Shown: positions 1 to 8,409, counted from the stretch's first letter. The stretch is DNA of 64,000 nucleotides from CBDBCU01 sp965242615 (GCA_965242615.1 CBDESR010000005.1:1736001-1800000); one strand, 5' to 3'. Notes: generated from the letters alone by a model not told the origin. Numbers and translations are program-made.

Positions 1-101
1 AAATCGCACAAAATAGCAGAACATTAGTGCAGGCACTTCGCCGGCTATAGAACAGCCGTTAATTCGGCAACCCGGCGGCAACTTTTTCAGGAGCGTTTCT
101 T

Positions 102-350
102 ATGCTTGCGGCAACGGCTCAGGGTATGAACATCTACTACCGGGGTTACATCATCCACGAGGACATCCGGGCCATCTGCTATACCATTTATGACCGCCGA
201 CCGGCCCGGCAGGAACTGGCTACCGTCGGCACTTCCCGGGCCGCGATGCAGTGGGTTGACGCCCGGATCAACATTGAGGAGCGGCTGGAGGATACCGGAG
301 TTTCCGTGGCCGAAATCCTTTCCCTGGCCCGGGCGGCGGTGGTAGCCTAG
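102..350 (+). CDS. small conserved-looking hypothetical protein (82 aa)
   Basis: An 82-residue protein I do not recognise. A CAGGAG Shine-Dalgarno sequence lies about 10 bases before the ATG, which supports real translation. It has no signal peptide or membrane segment. The N-terminal half reads like a small beta-rich domain (NIYYRGYIIHEDIRAICYTI), and the C-terminal half is helical and acidic (WVDARINIEERLEDTG). It stands alone on the plus strand ahead of the cyclase-family gene, about 60 bases away. No function is proposed. Confidence 0.6.
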   Translation: MLAATAQGMNIYYRGYIIHEDIRAICYTIYDRRPARQELATVGTSRAAMQWVDARINIEERLEDTGVSVAEILSLARAAVVA

Positions 351-360
351 AGCGGCGGCC

Positions 361-376
361 GGCCGCAAAAGCGGCC
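361..376. terminator. short GC hairpin after the first gene
   Basis: Perfect 6-bp stem GGCCGC/GCGGCC with an AAAA loop, 10 bases after the stop of the 82-aa gene. There is no clear T run, so it is only a weak terminator candidate. Confidence 0.3.
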
Positions 377-413
377 TAGTACTTCTGCATAAGGCGCGGC
401 AACAGGGCTTGGG

Positions 414-1130
414 ATGAAAACCATCCACTACTCCAGAATCGTCAACCTCAGCCATCCCCTGCACCCGGCTATACCCCAATGGCCGGGCGACCCGCCGGTG
501 GAGTTTCAGCAAGTTGCCGTCCGGGATACCGATGGCTATTTCCTGCGCCGTTTCGCGATGGGCGAACACAGCGGTACTCACGCCAACGCTCCGGCCGCCT
601 TTCACCCCGGCGGCGTCGGGATTGACGCCTACCCGCCCAATGCTTTGGTCGCTCCGGCGGTGGTGATTGACGTCCGGGAAGCGGCCGCCGCAGACCCGGA
701 CTATACTCTTGCCGTTGCCGACCTCCTGGCTTGGGAGCAGCGGAATGAGTCGATTCCCGCCGGCAGCGTGGTTTTGCTGTTCACCGGTTGGCAAGATAAG
801 TGGGATAACCCGGCGGCCTACCTGGGTCTGATGGCATCGGGAGTTGAACCGGCCGGCCGCCATTTCCCCGGTTTCGGCATTGCCGCGGCCCGGTGGCTGC
901 TGACTGAGCGCGCCATTGCCGGCATTGGCATTGACACCGCCGGCGTGGATGGCGGCCGAGACAATTCCTTTGCAGTGAACCGCTTGCTGTTGGCGCAACC
1001 CCGCATTGTGCTGGAAAACTTGGGTAACCTGCATCAATTGCCCCCGGCCGGCGTTACGCTGATAATAGGCGTGCTGCCTTTGACCGGGGGCAGCGGCTCC
1101 CCGGCGTCGGTTCTGGCTTTTCTGCCTTGA
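414..1130 (+). CDS. cyclase-family protein (kynurenine formamidase/isatin hydrolase-like)
   Basis: 238 aa, the usual length of the metal-dependent cyclase/formamidase family, which hydrolyses amides or lactams. The family signature HxGTHxDxPxH appears as H52-SGT-H56-A-N58-A-P60-AA-FH, so the usual Asp is Asn and the following His is Ala. A late FTGW segment and a GIDTAGVDGG segment near residue 180 also match the family. The start is the ATG giving MKTIHYSRIV, which places the characteristic N-terminal LSHPLHPAIPQWPGDP in register. The natural substrate cannot be read from context; the downstream gene is on the other strand. Confidence 0.8.
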   Translation: MKTIHYSRIVNLSHPLHPAIPQWPGDPPVEFQQVAVRDTDGYFLRRFAMGEHSGTHANAPAAFHPGGVGIDAYPPNALVAPAVVIDVREAAAADPDYTLAVADLLAWEQRNESIPAGSVVLLFTGWQDKWDNPAAYLGLMASGVEPAGRHFPGFGIAAARWLLTERAIAGIGIDTAGVDGGRDNSFAVNRLLLAQPRIVLENLGNLHQLPPAGVTLIIGVLPLTGGSGSPASVLAFLP

Positions 1131-1147
1131 CCGGGCCGGAGTTAGCC

Positions 1148-1546
1148 TCAATAAGTCATTGCCACGCCGGCCCGGGCGCAATCCTCGTCCTGCTGACTGG
1201 TGCCGCCGCCGACACCGCACGCGCCTTCGATGACACCGTGGCGGATAATCGGCACCGCCCCCTGTCCCATAATCATCTCCCCCCCGGCGGCGGCGTTAAT
1301 CCCCCGGGGCGTCGGCTGGCCGGCCCGCTCCTGCATTTCGCCGCTGGGCCGGCCAAAGGCCGCCGACGCCACCGCCTTGCCCTGGCAGCCGTAGGCGCTG
1401 GCCCAAATAGCCCCGTCCATTCGCTGCATAGCAATCAGCCGCCCGCCGGCGTCGCACACGGCCACGCTGATTTTAATGTCCAGTTCCCCGGCCCGGGCAA
1501 TCGCCCCGCCGATGATGCGGTTGGCCTCCGCCAAAGTAATCGCCAT
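1148..1546 (-). CDS. GlcG/HbpS-like heme-degrading domain protein (DUF336)
   Basis: 132 aa from the ATG at 1546, chosen because a GGAGGT Shine-Dalgarno sits 5 bases upstream; the longer open frame lacks one. Hallmarks of the GlcG/HbpS family are visible: an N-terminal helix LAEANRIIGGAIARA, the KISVAVCDAGGRLIAMQRMD strand pair, and a glycine-rich C-terminus (GACGVGGGTSQQDEDCA). Members bind heme or cobalamin-like ligands or sit beside glycolate and dehydrogenase genes. No such partner is nearby, so the ligand is unknown. Its 3' end faces the cyclase gene 18 bases away. Confidence 0.82.
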   Translation of the reverse strand: MAITLAEANRIIGGAIARAGELDIKISVAVCDAGGRLIAMQRMDGAIWASAYGCQGKAVASAAFGRPSGEMQERAGQPTPRGINAAAGGEMIMGQGAVPIIRHGVIEGACGVGGGTSQQDEDCARAGVAMTY

Positions 1547-1730
1547 TGTTGCACCTCCAATCGGGAATGGCGTATTGTAGCCTATAAACCGGCCTCTAGC
1601 CAATGGGGAATCAGGTTGTTTTGCCCAATCCCCCGGAAACTTATCACCGTTCCTTAAAACCCGGGCTGTCGGCAAAGTGTTATACTGCCTGCGGATATTC
1701 CTTGACCATCCCGGGAGTTTGCCCTATCCG

Positions 1731-2567
1731 ATGCTGACCAAACGGATTATTCCCTGCCTTGATGTGGATGCCGGGCGCGTGGTGAAAGGCGCGAGCTTTG
1801 TCAACCTGCGAGATGCCGGCGACCCGGCGGAACTGGCTGCCTTTTATGACCGGGCCGGCGGCGATGAACTGGTCTTTCTCGACATCACTGCCAGCGCCGA
1901 CTCCCGCGATACGATGGTGGATGTGGTGCAGCGGGTTTCGGAGCAGGTGTTCATCCCGCTGACCGTCGGCGGCGGTATCCGCACCATTGAGGATATAAGG
2001 CGGATGTTGAACGCCGGCGCCGATAAGGTATCGGTCAACACGGCCGCGATCAATCAGCCGGCCATCATCAGCGAGGGCGCCGCCCAATTCGGCAGCCAGT
2101 GCATCGTAGTGGCAATTGACGCCAAGCGGGCTGACCCGGCCGAGGTTGACGGACGGGTTGCCGCGGCGGACGATACTTTGGCGTTGGATGACCATTCCCG
2201 TTGGGAAATCTATACCCGGGGCGGGCGCACGCCCACCGGCATTGACGCCGTCAAATGGGCCACTGTAGCGGTAGCCCGCGGCGCCGGGGAAATCCTGCTG
2301 ACCAGTATGGACGCTGACGGGCAATTGGCCGGCTATGACCTGGAGCTGACCCGGGCCGTTTCCGCCGCCGTGCCGGCGCCGGTTATCGCCAGCGGCGGCG
2401 CCGGCAACCTGGAACATCTTTATGACGCACTGGACGCCGGGCAGGCCGACGCGGTACTGGCGGCCAGCATTTTCCACTATGGAACTTACAGCATCGCCCA
2501 AGCCAAAGAGTACCTGAAAGACCGGGGCATCGCGGTGCGCCCGCCGCCCGAAGGTTGGCCGGAATAA
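1731..2567 (+). CDS. hisF: imidazole glycerol phosphate synthase cyclase subunit HisF
   Basis: 278 aa TIM barrel that makes imidazole glycerol phosphate and AICAR from PRFAR, using ammonia from HisH. The catalytic acids are visible as D11 (IIPCLDVD) and D130 (VVAIDAKR). Phosphate-binding glycine loops are VGGGIR near residue 80 and ASGGAG near 220. The start at MLTKRIIPCL fits the family exactly; an 18-residue upstream extension in frame is not part of HisF. It is about 25 aa longer than typical because of an insertion after D130. No hisH or hisA is in the window. A HAD phosphatase and hisIE follow on the same strand, suggesting a partial his operon. Confidence 0.97.
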   Translation: MLTKRIIPCLDVDAGRVVKGASFVNLRDAGDPAELAAFYDRAGGDELVFLDITASADSRDTMVDVVQRVSEQVFIPLTVGGGIRTIEDIRRMLNAGADKVSVNTAAINQPAIISEGAAQFGSQCIVVAIDAKRADPAEVDGRVAAADDTLALDDHSRWEIYTRGGRTPTGIDAVKWATVAVARGAGEILLTSMDADGQLAGYDLELTRAVSAAVPAPVIASGGAGNLEHLYDALDAGQADAVLAASIFHYGTYSIAQAKEYLKDRGIAVRPPPEGWPE

Positions 2568-2618
2568 TCGGCCCGGCTTGGCGGTTCAACCCCCATTCCC
2601 GAAAGGATAACCCCCTTT

Positions 2619-3314
2619 ATGACCGGAATAACCACCGTAGTTTTTGACGCCTTTGGCACCCTCTTTGCCGACGGCCCCGACTATTGGGACGCCGCAATGA
2701 ACCGCATCATCAGCCAGCAGGGGTTGGCAGTATCGGTCGATACCCTGAACCGGGAATGGCTGGCGGCTTGCGCCGATTTCCGTACTACCCGCAGCCAGCC
2801 GGGGACGGCTTTTCGGTCTTACGCCGCCGCTTGGCAGGAGGGCTTTGCCACCGCTTTCCGTTCCCTGAACCTAGCTGGTGACGCCGCCGCCGCCGCATCC
2901 TACTGGATCAAGGATATGGGCCAACGCCCGGCTTACCCGGACACTTTGCCGGCGTTGCAAGCGGTAGCCCAAACCAGCCGGGTAGTTGTCCTGTCCAATG
3001 CCGATGATGTTTTCCTCTCCCCGGTATTGGCGCAACTGGATTTTCCCTTTGCCGAAACCTTTTCCTCGGAAGCGGCGCAGACTTACAAGCCCAACCCGGT
3101 TTTTTTCCACGCCTTGCTGCAACATCTGGGCGTAGCGGCCGGGCAGGCGGTGTATGTCGGCGACCGGCAGTATGAGGATGTGCAGGGCGGCCGCGCCGCC
3201 GGGATGACTACCGTTTGGATTAACCGCGCCGGTATCGAACCCGACCCGGACTTGAACCCGCCGGACTATCAAATAAAAAACCTGCTGGAATTGCCGGCCT
3301 TGCTCGACGGTTAA
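2619..3314 (+). CDS. HAD-superfamily hydrolase (haloacid dehalogenase-like, subfamily IA)
   Basis: 231 aa with all four HAD motifs: nucleophile D10 in VVFDAFGTLF, S126-N127 in VVVLSNAD, K157 in YKPNPVFF, and G181-D182...D187 in YVGDRQYED. A helical cap occupies residues 16-110. The first motif is DAFGT rather than DxDGT, as in dehalogenase-type members, which leaves phosphatase or dehalogenase activity open. It lies 51 bases after hisF and 71 bases before hisIE on the same strand. A histidinol-phosphatase role is therefore worth testing, but that is inference from position. A GAAAGGA Shine-Dalgarno precedes the ATG. Confidence 0.85.
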   Translation: MTGITTVVFDAFGTLFADGPDYWDAAMNRIISQQGLAVSVDTLNREWLAACADFRTTRSQPGTAFRSYAAAWQEGFATAFRSLNLAGDAAAAASYWIKDMGQRPAYPDTLPALQAVAQTSRVVVLSNADDVFLSPVLAQLDFPFAETFSSEAAQTYKPNPVFFHALLQHLGVAAGQAVYVGDRQYEDVQGGRAAGMTTVWINRAGIEPDPDLNPPDYQIKNLLELPALLDG

Positions 3315-3385
3315 AGCCGGTTAATGCCGGGCAAGCCGACCACCAGCAAGCCCCAAAGAATCCAGCCATTAAGGACGAAAAGGCG

Positions 3386-4009
3386 ATGCAACCCAAACTG
3401 AACGACCAAGGGCTTATTCCCGCTATTGCCCAAGACATCAACACCGGACAGGTGCTGATGCTGGGTTATATGAACCCCGGCTCCCTGAAACGCACCGTGG
3501 AGGGGGAACAGGTCTGGTTTTACAGCCGCAGCCGGGAGGATTTGTGGCACAAGGGCGAGGTCTCCGGCAACTATCTGAATCTGCGGGAAGCCTGGCTCGA
3601 CTGCGACGCCGACACTATCCTGCTGAAAGTTGAACCGGACGGCCCGGCGTGCCACACCGGGGAAGTTTCTTGTTTCTACACCTCTATGGACAAAGTGCCG
3701 GCGGATTACGAAAAATCCGAAACCGGCTCCGGTATCCTTGAGGAACTCTTTGCCTTAATTCAAGACCGGCAGCGGGAAATGCCGGAAGGCAGTTACACCG
3801 TCCAACTGCTACAAGCGGGCATCCCCCGCATTGCCCAAAAGGTTATCGAGGAAGCCGGCGAAACCGCCATCGCCGCTGTGCAGGGAGCGGATAAAGACGC
3901 CTTGGTTGGGGAAGTGGCCGATCTGCTTTACCATACCTTGGCGCTGCTGGCGGCGGCGGACGCCAAGCCGGGGGAAGTGTGGGCAAAGCTGCGGGAGCGG
4001 CGGGGTTAA
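3386..4009 (+). CDS. hisI: bifunctional phosphoribosyl-AMP cyclohydrolase / phosphoribosyl-ATP pyrophosphatase HisIE
   Basis: 207 aa fusion catalysing steps two and three of histidine biosynthesis. The N-terminal HisI domain (1-105) has the Mg-binding cluster D72-C73-D74-A-D76 and the zinc cysteines C89 (GPACHTGEVSC) and C96. The C-terminal HisE domain (115-207) has the helical pyrophosphatase motif VIEEAGETAIAA and EVADLLYH. The fusion is common in many bacteria. It is the last gene of the hisF-HAD-hisIE run and its stop overlaps the convergent S51 peptidase gene by 4 bases. Confidence 0.96.
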   Translation: MQPKLNDQGLIPAIAQDINTGQVLMLGYMNPGSLKRTVEGEQVWFYSRSREDLWHKGEVSGNYLNLREAWLDCDADTILLKVEPDGPACHTGEVSCFYTSMDKVPADYEKSETGSGILEELFALIQDRQREMPEGSYTVQLLQAGIPRIAQKVIEEAGETAIAAVQGADKDALVGEVADLLYHTLALLAAADAKPGEVWAKLRERRG

Positions 4010-4710
4010 GGTCCGCTTTCCCGGCCCCCATCGCGGATAATTTCCCCGGATTGGTACACTTGCCAACCGCCGGCCCGATATGCCGTTACCTTGCCATACC
4101 CGGTTGCTCGCCAGTGTCCCGGTTGCCCCAGCACGCCGGTTTGCGCGTCAATGCCCAGCACGGTTAACCCGTCGGATAAGCGGCTTTGCAATTGCGCGAA
4201 CACCGCAGCGGGGTTACTGTTTTCGTGGTGCGGCAGCACGGCAATGCCGGCGGCGATGCCCAAGCCGTCAACCCATTCTCCGCCCCGGGGCCGCCGCATA
4301 ACTGCCCCCATAACCATTGCCCCCGCGCTGGAACCGGCCAAAGTTGCCCCCTGTTCCATGGCCGCTAGAACGGCCGCCAGCAACTGGGAATCCCGCAAGG
4401 TATCCAGCAAATGGTCGGGATTGCCGCCAGTGAAATAGATAACATCAGCGGCGGCAACGACTTGTACCAAGCCGGTGTCATTGGCTTGCTCCCGGTCTAA
4501 AATCAGCAACGGCTCGGCTTGCCCGCCCAAGCCGTTGAAATGGGTTACGCCGTCGTTGGCCGCCTTTTCCGGGCCGGAGTTGGCTGCCGCGGTCGGGATT
4601 ACCACTACCCGGGCTGATTGACGGCCCGCCGCCGCCATAATTTCCGCATCCATTTCCCGGCAGTAGCGGCGAAACTCATCCCCGCCCACCAGCGCAATTG
4701 TCCCGGCCAT
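4006..4710 (-). CDS. S51-family peptidase / cyanophycinase-like protein
   Basis: 234 aa with the class-I glutamine-amidotransferase-like fold of peptidase S51. The nucleophile elbow is GSSAGAM with S128 expected as the catalytic serine. FTGGNPDHLL (93-102) is the oxyanion/glycine strand, and PHHENSN near 160 supplies the candidate histidine. The family includes cyanophycinase and alpha-aspartyl dipeptidases; which substrate applies here is unknown, and no cyanophycin synthetase is seen. A GGAGGT Shine-Dalgarno precedes the ATG, and a TACAAT -10-like hexamer lies at 4751-4756 on the minus strand. Confidence 0.85.
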   Translation of the reverse strand: MAGTIALVGGDEFRRYCREMDAEIMAAAGRQSARVVVIPTAAANSGPEKAANDGVTHFNGLGGQAEPLLILDREQANDTGLVQVVAAADVIYFTGGNPDHLLDTLRDSQLLAAVLAAMEQGATLAGSSAGAMVMGAVMRRPRGGEWVDGLGIAAGIAVLPHHENSNPAAVFAQLQSRLSDGLTVLGIDAQTGVLGQPGHWRATGYGKVTAYRAGGWQVYQSGEIIRDGGRESGP

Positions 4711-4880
4711 TACAAACCTCCGGGGGGCTTTTCAGCCCGGTTTGGCGGCTATTGTAGCAAAGCGGGTCTATTCTGTGCGGGCTTCGGCTGACCAGCGGCT
4801 TTGCTTACTGCTCGTTCAACCGGCCAAAGTCCGGGCATAATGTTATGTGAAAAGGCGGCGGGAGGCGCTACCGGGCGGCT

Positions 4881-5525
4881 TTACCCCGCCACAATTTCAT
4901 TCCATGCCTGCTTTAGCTGAAAAGTTATCGACGGGTCGTTTTCCAGCAGGGAAACATACTCATTCACGAATCCCCGCGTATCCTGAATCAGCCGCAGATA
5001 ATAGCGCAGCGTCGGGGCTATCCCGTTCACGATTAACTGGCAGCCGTGGGACTGGGCTACCTGCTGGATGTCCGGCTCAAACCCGGAATAGTCATCGTGC
5101 TGGTAGGTAGTCAGCAGGTAAAACCGACTAACCGGCTTAGCCCGTAACTTCTCAAAAGAGGTCTGGATCAAACCGGAAGTAATCGGAATGTTATGCTTGA
5201 TTTCGTAACCCTCAAACAGGGTATTGTTGGCGTCCATAATATGGATGTCGCCAATCAAATCGGCGCGCCGGTCGGCGGCGGTGTGGGCTGCCATCGGCAG
5301 CAGGGTGCAACCCCGATAACGGGCCAATTCCCGTACCAACAAGTGCAAGATGGCGTAAATCGCCAGCACCGGCAGGCGTGACGCGCCGCTGTAGGGGGAG
5401 TTGTAGTGCCGGCTTACGCGGTCAACTATCTGGGCCACCGACAGATTGACCGGGTGAAACAAAGCTAAGTTGGTGTTCCGGTCCCGGTATTCAATCAAAC
5501 CGATGCCCCCGATTTTGATGACCAC
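4881..5525 (-). CDS. putative PD-(D/E)XK-like restriction-associated protein (paralogue A)
   Basis: 214 aa from a GTG; no strong ribosome site is seen, and a TTG at residue 10 is an alternative start. A possible PD-(D/E)XK nuclease core is D93 (IGDIHI) followed by E108-I-K110 in FEGYEIKHNIPIT. Around it are LVRELARYRGCTLLP, RFYLLTTYQHDDYS, GCQLIVNG and QLKQAWNEI, all shared with the protein at 6466-7083. From memory this resembles small proteins or domains linked to type II restriction-modification loci, but I cannot verify that. It is divergent to the PLD nuclease gene 68 bases away. No methyltransferase adjoins it. Confidence 0.6.
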   Translation of the reverse strand: MVIKIGGIGLIEYRDRNTNLALFHPVNLSVAQIVDRVSRHYNSPYSGASRLPVLAIYAILHLLVRELARYRGCTLLPMAAHTAADRRADLIGDIHIMDANNTLFEGYEIKHNIPITSGLIQTSFEKLRAKPVSRFYLLTTYQHDDYSGFEPDIQQVAQSHGCQLIVNGIAPTLRYYLRLIQDTRGFVNEYVSLLENDPSITFQLKQAWNEIVAG

Positions 5526-5593
5526 CGTAGGTTGTATTATTGGCGGAACCGGTGTAATCTTTCAGCGATAGAACCGGGGCAAGGGTTTAACTT

Positions 5594-6466
5594 ATGCCGG
5601 GTGTGGAACTGGTACGGTCGCCGTGGGCCGAGGACTTTGATGATTTCGTACGCGCCATCCGTTCCGAAGCAATCGTAGCCGCCCCCTTTATTGGCGCCAA
5701 GCCCTTGGCGCAACTGGCGGCTTTGCTCGATACTGACCAGCCGCCCCAGGTTGAACTGATTACGAACTTGGCGGCGGATAGCCTGTTGCACGGCACGGTC
5801 GACGTCGCGGCTATAGCCCAATTCGGACGGGCATTGCCGGCAGTAACCGTGCGGCATTTGCCCAGCCTCCACGCCAAAGCGTATGTTGCTGACGACAACT
5901 TGGCTATCGTCACCTCGGGCAATATGACCGGGGCCTCCCTTTACCACAACCAAGAGTATGGCGTAAAAATCACTGACCCGGAGGTAGTACGACAGGTTGC
6001 CGCTGACATTCGGGAATACAGTTCTCTAGGAACAGATTTCTCTCTTTCCGAACTGGATAAAGTTGCGGAAATTACCCGAAACCTCCAGTCAAAATACCAA
6101 GCGGCCTTTCGCACAGCCCGCCATCGCGCGGCCCGAGAATTGCGGGCGGAAATGGCGGAAACCCGCAAGGCCCTGTATAACCTGCGGGCCAAAGATGGGG
6201 AAGCGGAAAACGCTATATTTACCCGGACGCTTTTGTATATCCTCAAGCGCGGGCCGTTAGCTACGCGGGAAATCTATCCCATCGTAGCTAGTTTGCAACC
6301 CGACTTGTGCGATGACTCCGTACACTCGGCTTATCGAGCAGGTACCGGTGTCCGCCAATTTATACGCTGGCAGCACATGGTCCGGCGGGCGCAGCAGAGC
6401 CTCAAAGACCGGGGGCAAATCGAGTCCGTCTCCGGGAAATGGCGGCTGATTCAAGGGGATGGCTAA
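5594..6466 (+). CDS. PLD-superfamily nuclease with C-terminal winged-helix-like region
   Basis: 290 aa. Residues 1-130 form a phospholipase-D-like domain with one HKD motif: H93-A-K95-AYVA-D100, followed by SGNMTG (108-113) and NQEYG (119-123), as in NgoFVII/BfiI-type and other PLD nucleases that dimerise to complete the active site. Residues about 140-205 are charged and probably helical. Residues 215-290 (LKRGPLATREIY..., VRRAQQSLKDRGQIESVSGKWRL) look like a winged helix. Its stop overlaps the next start as TAATG, so the two are likely translationally coupled. A DNA-cutting defence role is inferred from domain content. Confidence 0.75.
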   Translation: MPGVELVRSPWAEDFDDFVRAIRSEAIVAAPFIGAKPLAQLAALLDTDQPPQVELITNLAADSLLHGTVDVAAIAQFGRALPAVTVRHLPSLHAKAYVADDNLAIVTSGNMTGASLYHNQEYGVKITDPEVVRQVAADIREYSSLGTDFSLSELDKVAEITRNLQSKYQAAFRTARHRAARELRAEMAETRKALYNLRAKDGEAENAIFTRTLLYILKRGPLATREIYPIVASLQPDLCDDSVHSAYRAGTGVRQFIRWQHMVRRAQQSLKDRGQIESVSGKWRLIQGDG

Positions 6467-7083
6467 TGCAACCGAAAGGAGTCCAGCGGGAGTATATGCG
6501 CCTGTACCGCCGTATCAACCTCTCCCCCGCGGAAACCGCCGAGCGGGTACGTCTGCTCCACCAAACCGATCACCCCGGCGCGGCCCTAGTGCCGGTGCCC
6601 GCTATGCACTGCGTTATGGGCATCCTGGTACGGGAATTTGCTCGTTATCGCGGCTGTACCCTGTTGCCTTTAGGTCAGCAAGAACCTATCGGCCGCCGCA
6701 CCGGACTGGTTGACGACATCCATATCCGCGACGCAGCCGGTAGGTTGGTTGAGGGTTACCAAGTGCTGCACAACATCCCCGTTACTGGCGGGATGCTGCA
6801 AGACCTTTTCGAGAAACTGAAAGGGGCGATGGCGTACCGGTACTACCTGCTGACCACCTACCGGCGGGAGGATTACTCGGAGTTTAATCCGTATATTGAC
6901 CGCATTGCCGAAGTTCTTGGATGTCAACTTACGGTCGACTCCTTTGACCAGACCCTCCGCTACTACCTCCGCTCGATTAAGGATACCGCTATGTTTGTCG
7001 ATGAGTACGCTTCGCGCCTTGAAACCGCCCCGGCGGTTTCCTTGCAACTAAAGCAGGCTTGGAACGAAATCCTGGCCCGGTAG
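6466..7083 (+). CDS. paralogue B of the 4881-5525 protein, with degenerate E-x-K
   Basis: 205 aa from the ATG that overlaps the PLD gene stop by one base. It aligns end to end with the minus-strand protein at 4881-5525: LVREFARYRGCTLLP, DIHI, EGYQVLHNIPVT, YYLLTTYRREDYS, GCQLTV, LRYYLRSIKDT, QLKQAWNEI. The position equivalent to E108-I-K110 reads Q99-V-L101, so if the family is a nuclease this copy looks inactive and may be a structural or regulatory partner. Its stop is 3 bases from the convergent stop of rseP. An alternative start is the next in-frame ATG at MRLYRRINLS. Confidence 0.65.
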   Translation: MQPKGVQREYMRLYRRINLSPAETAERVRLLHQTDHPGAALVPVPAMHCVMGILVREFARYRGCTLLPLGQQEPIGRRTGLVDDIHIRDAAGRLVEGYQVLHNIPVTGGMLQDLFEKLKGAMAYRYYLLTTYRREDYSEFNPYIDRIAEVLGCQLTVDSFDQTLRYYLRSIKDTAMFVDEYASRLETAPAVSLQLKQAWNEILAR

Positions 7084-7086
7084 TTG

Positions 7087-8409
7087 CTACCCCCCCAACA
7101 CGCTCCCCCCCTGCACTATCCGCAGAATGTCCTGGTAGGTGATGACCACAATCAGCCCAATCAGGACGATAAATCCCACCAGATGTACCATCCCCTCCCG
7201 CTCCGGCGGAATGCGCTTGCCGCGGCGGATCCACTCCAATCCCACGAATACCAGCCGTCCCCCATCCAGCATCGGTATCGGCAACAGGTTCAGGATTGCC
7301 AGGTTAATGCTGAACAGGATGGACAGCACCAGCCAGCCGCGCAGGCCGCCCTCCTGCGTTACCTCCCCGGTTACCTGGGCAATGCCCACCGGCCCGGACA
7401 ATTGCGGAGCGCGGGTTCCGGTAATCCAAGCCCCTATTTCCTGCCGCAGCAGGGTCAGCATCTCCCAAGTGCTGCTGAAAGCTTGTCCCACCGCCGTCCA
7501 GGGCGGCGCCCAGCGGGTTTCCTGGCGTGGCTCCAGCAGCTCAATGCGGATGCCCGTTGCCCCTTGTCCCTCCGGCGGATTGACCCGGGGCGTCAAGCGG
7601 ACAATTTCAGTACGCCCGCCCCGGTCAATCGTCCACTCCATTTCCGACCCGGCCCGCAGCGTAGTAACCCGCACCAAGTCCGCATTCTGTTCAATATCCC
7701 GCCCCCCGGCGTAGTCGATAATATCGCCGGGACGCAAACCGGCAGCCTGCGCCGGCGAATTATCCGCCACTTCCGTAACGGCCACCCGCCCCACAGTAAC
7801 CTCTTGCGGCAGCATAAACAGCAGCGTAAAAACCACGATGGGAAAGATGGCATTCATCAACGCCCCGGCCGCCAGGATGATAGCACGGGGGCCGGCCCCT
7901 TGAGCCGCCAGACTGCGCGGCGTCGCCGGATTATTCTCCCCGGCCAGCCGCACAAACCCGCCCAAGGGCAGCCAGTTCACCGACCACAGCATATCCGCCA
8001 CCGTCAGCCTATCCCCATCAACCCGGACTACCTTGCCCTCGTGCTGCAAGTATTCCCCGCCGCCTACTTCCTGCAACGCCGACTGTCGCCGCCGTTCTCC
8101 CGGCCGCGGTGATTCGATAATGCGCGCCACCAAGTTGCCGGCATCATCCTCGGTGGAACTGATGCGGACATACTGCCCCGGCCGCAGCGCGGCCGCGGAT
8201 TCCAGGTTGACCAGTTGGGTTTGCCCGTCCAGCAAAACCGGCGTTTTGCCGGTGTAGAACCCCCAAGCCCGCGGCGGGTAGCCAATGCCGAACTCCATCA
8301 CCTTGACCCCGAAGGCTTTGGCGGTGGCGAAGTGGCCCCACTCGTGGATGACCACCAGCATAATCAGCATTGGCACAAAGGTAATTATGGCGATAAAAGC
8401 CGTGTCCAT
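7087..8409 (-). CDS. rseP: RIP (site-2) membrane zinc metalloprotease RseP/RasP family
   Basis: About 440 aa intramembrane protease of family M50B. The HEWGH zinc motif lies in the first transmembrane segment (about residue 22-26), PDZ domain residues near 195-245 include AGLRPGDII, and the second conserved site is NLLPIPMLDGGRL in a C-terminal membrane segment. It cleaves membrane-bound anti-sigma factors or signal-peptide remnants. I place the start at the ATG at 8409 because AAGGA is 9 bases upstream of it; the ATG at 8418 abuts that AAGGA. In many bacteria rseP follows dxr directly; here a restriction-modification gene intervenes. Confidence 0.93.
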   Translation of the reverse strand: MDTAFIAIITFVPMLIMLVVIHEWGHFATAKAFGVKVMEFGIGYPPRAWGFYTGKTPVLLDGQTQLVNLESAAALRPGQYVRISSTEDDAGNLVARIIESPRPGERRRQSALQEVGGGEYLQHEGKVVRVDGDRLTVADMLWSVNWLPLGGFVRLAGENNPATPRSLAAQGAGPRAIILAAGALMNAIFPIVVFTLLFMLPQEVTVGRVAVTEVADNSPAQAAGLRPGDIIDYAGGRDIEQNADLVRVTTLRAGSEMEWTIDRGGRTEIVRLTPRVNPPEGQGATGIRIELLEPRQETRWAPPWTAVGQAFSSTWEMLTLLRQEIGAWITGTRAPQLSGPVGIAQVTGEVTQEGGLRGWLVLSILFSINLAILNLLPIPMLDGGRLVFVGLEWIRRGKRIPPEREGMVHLVGFIVLIGLIVVITYQDILRIVQGGSVLGG

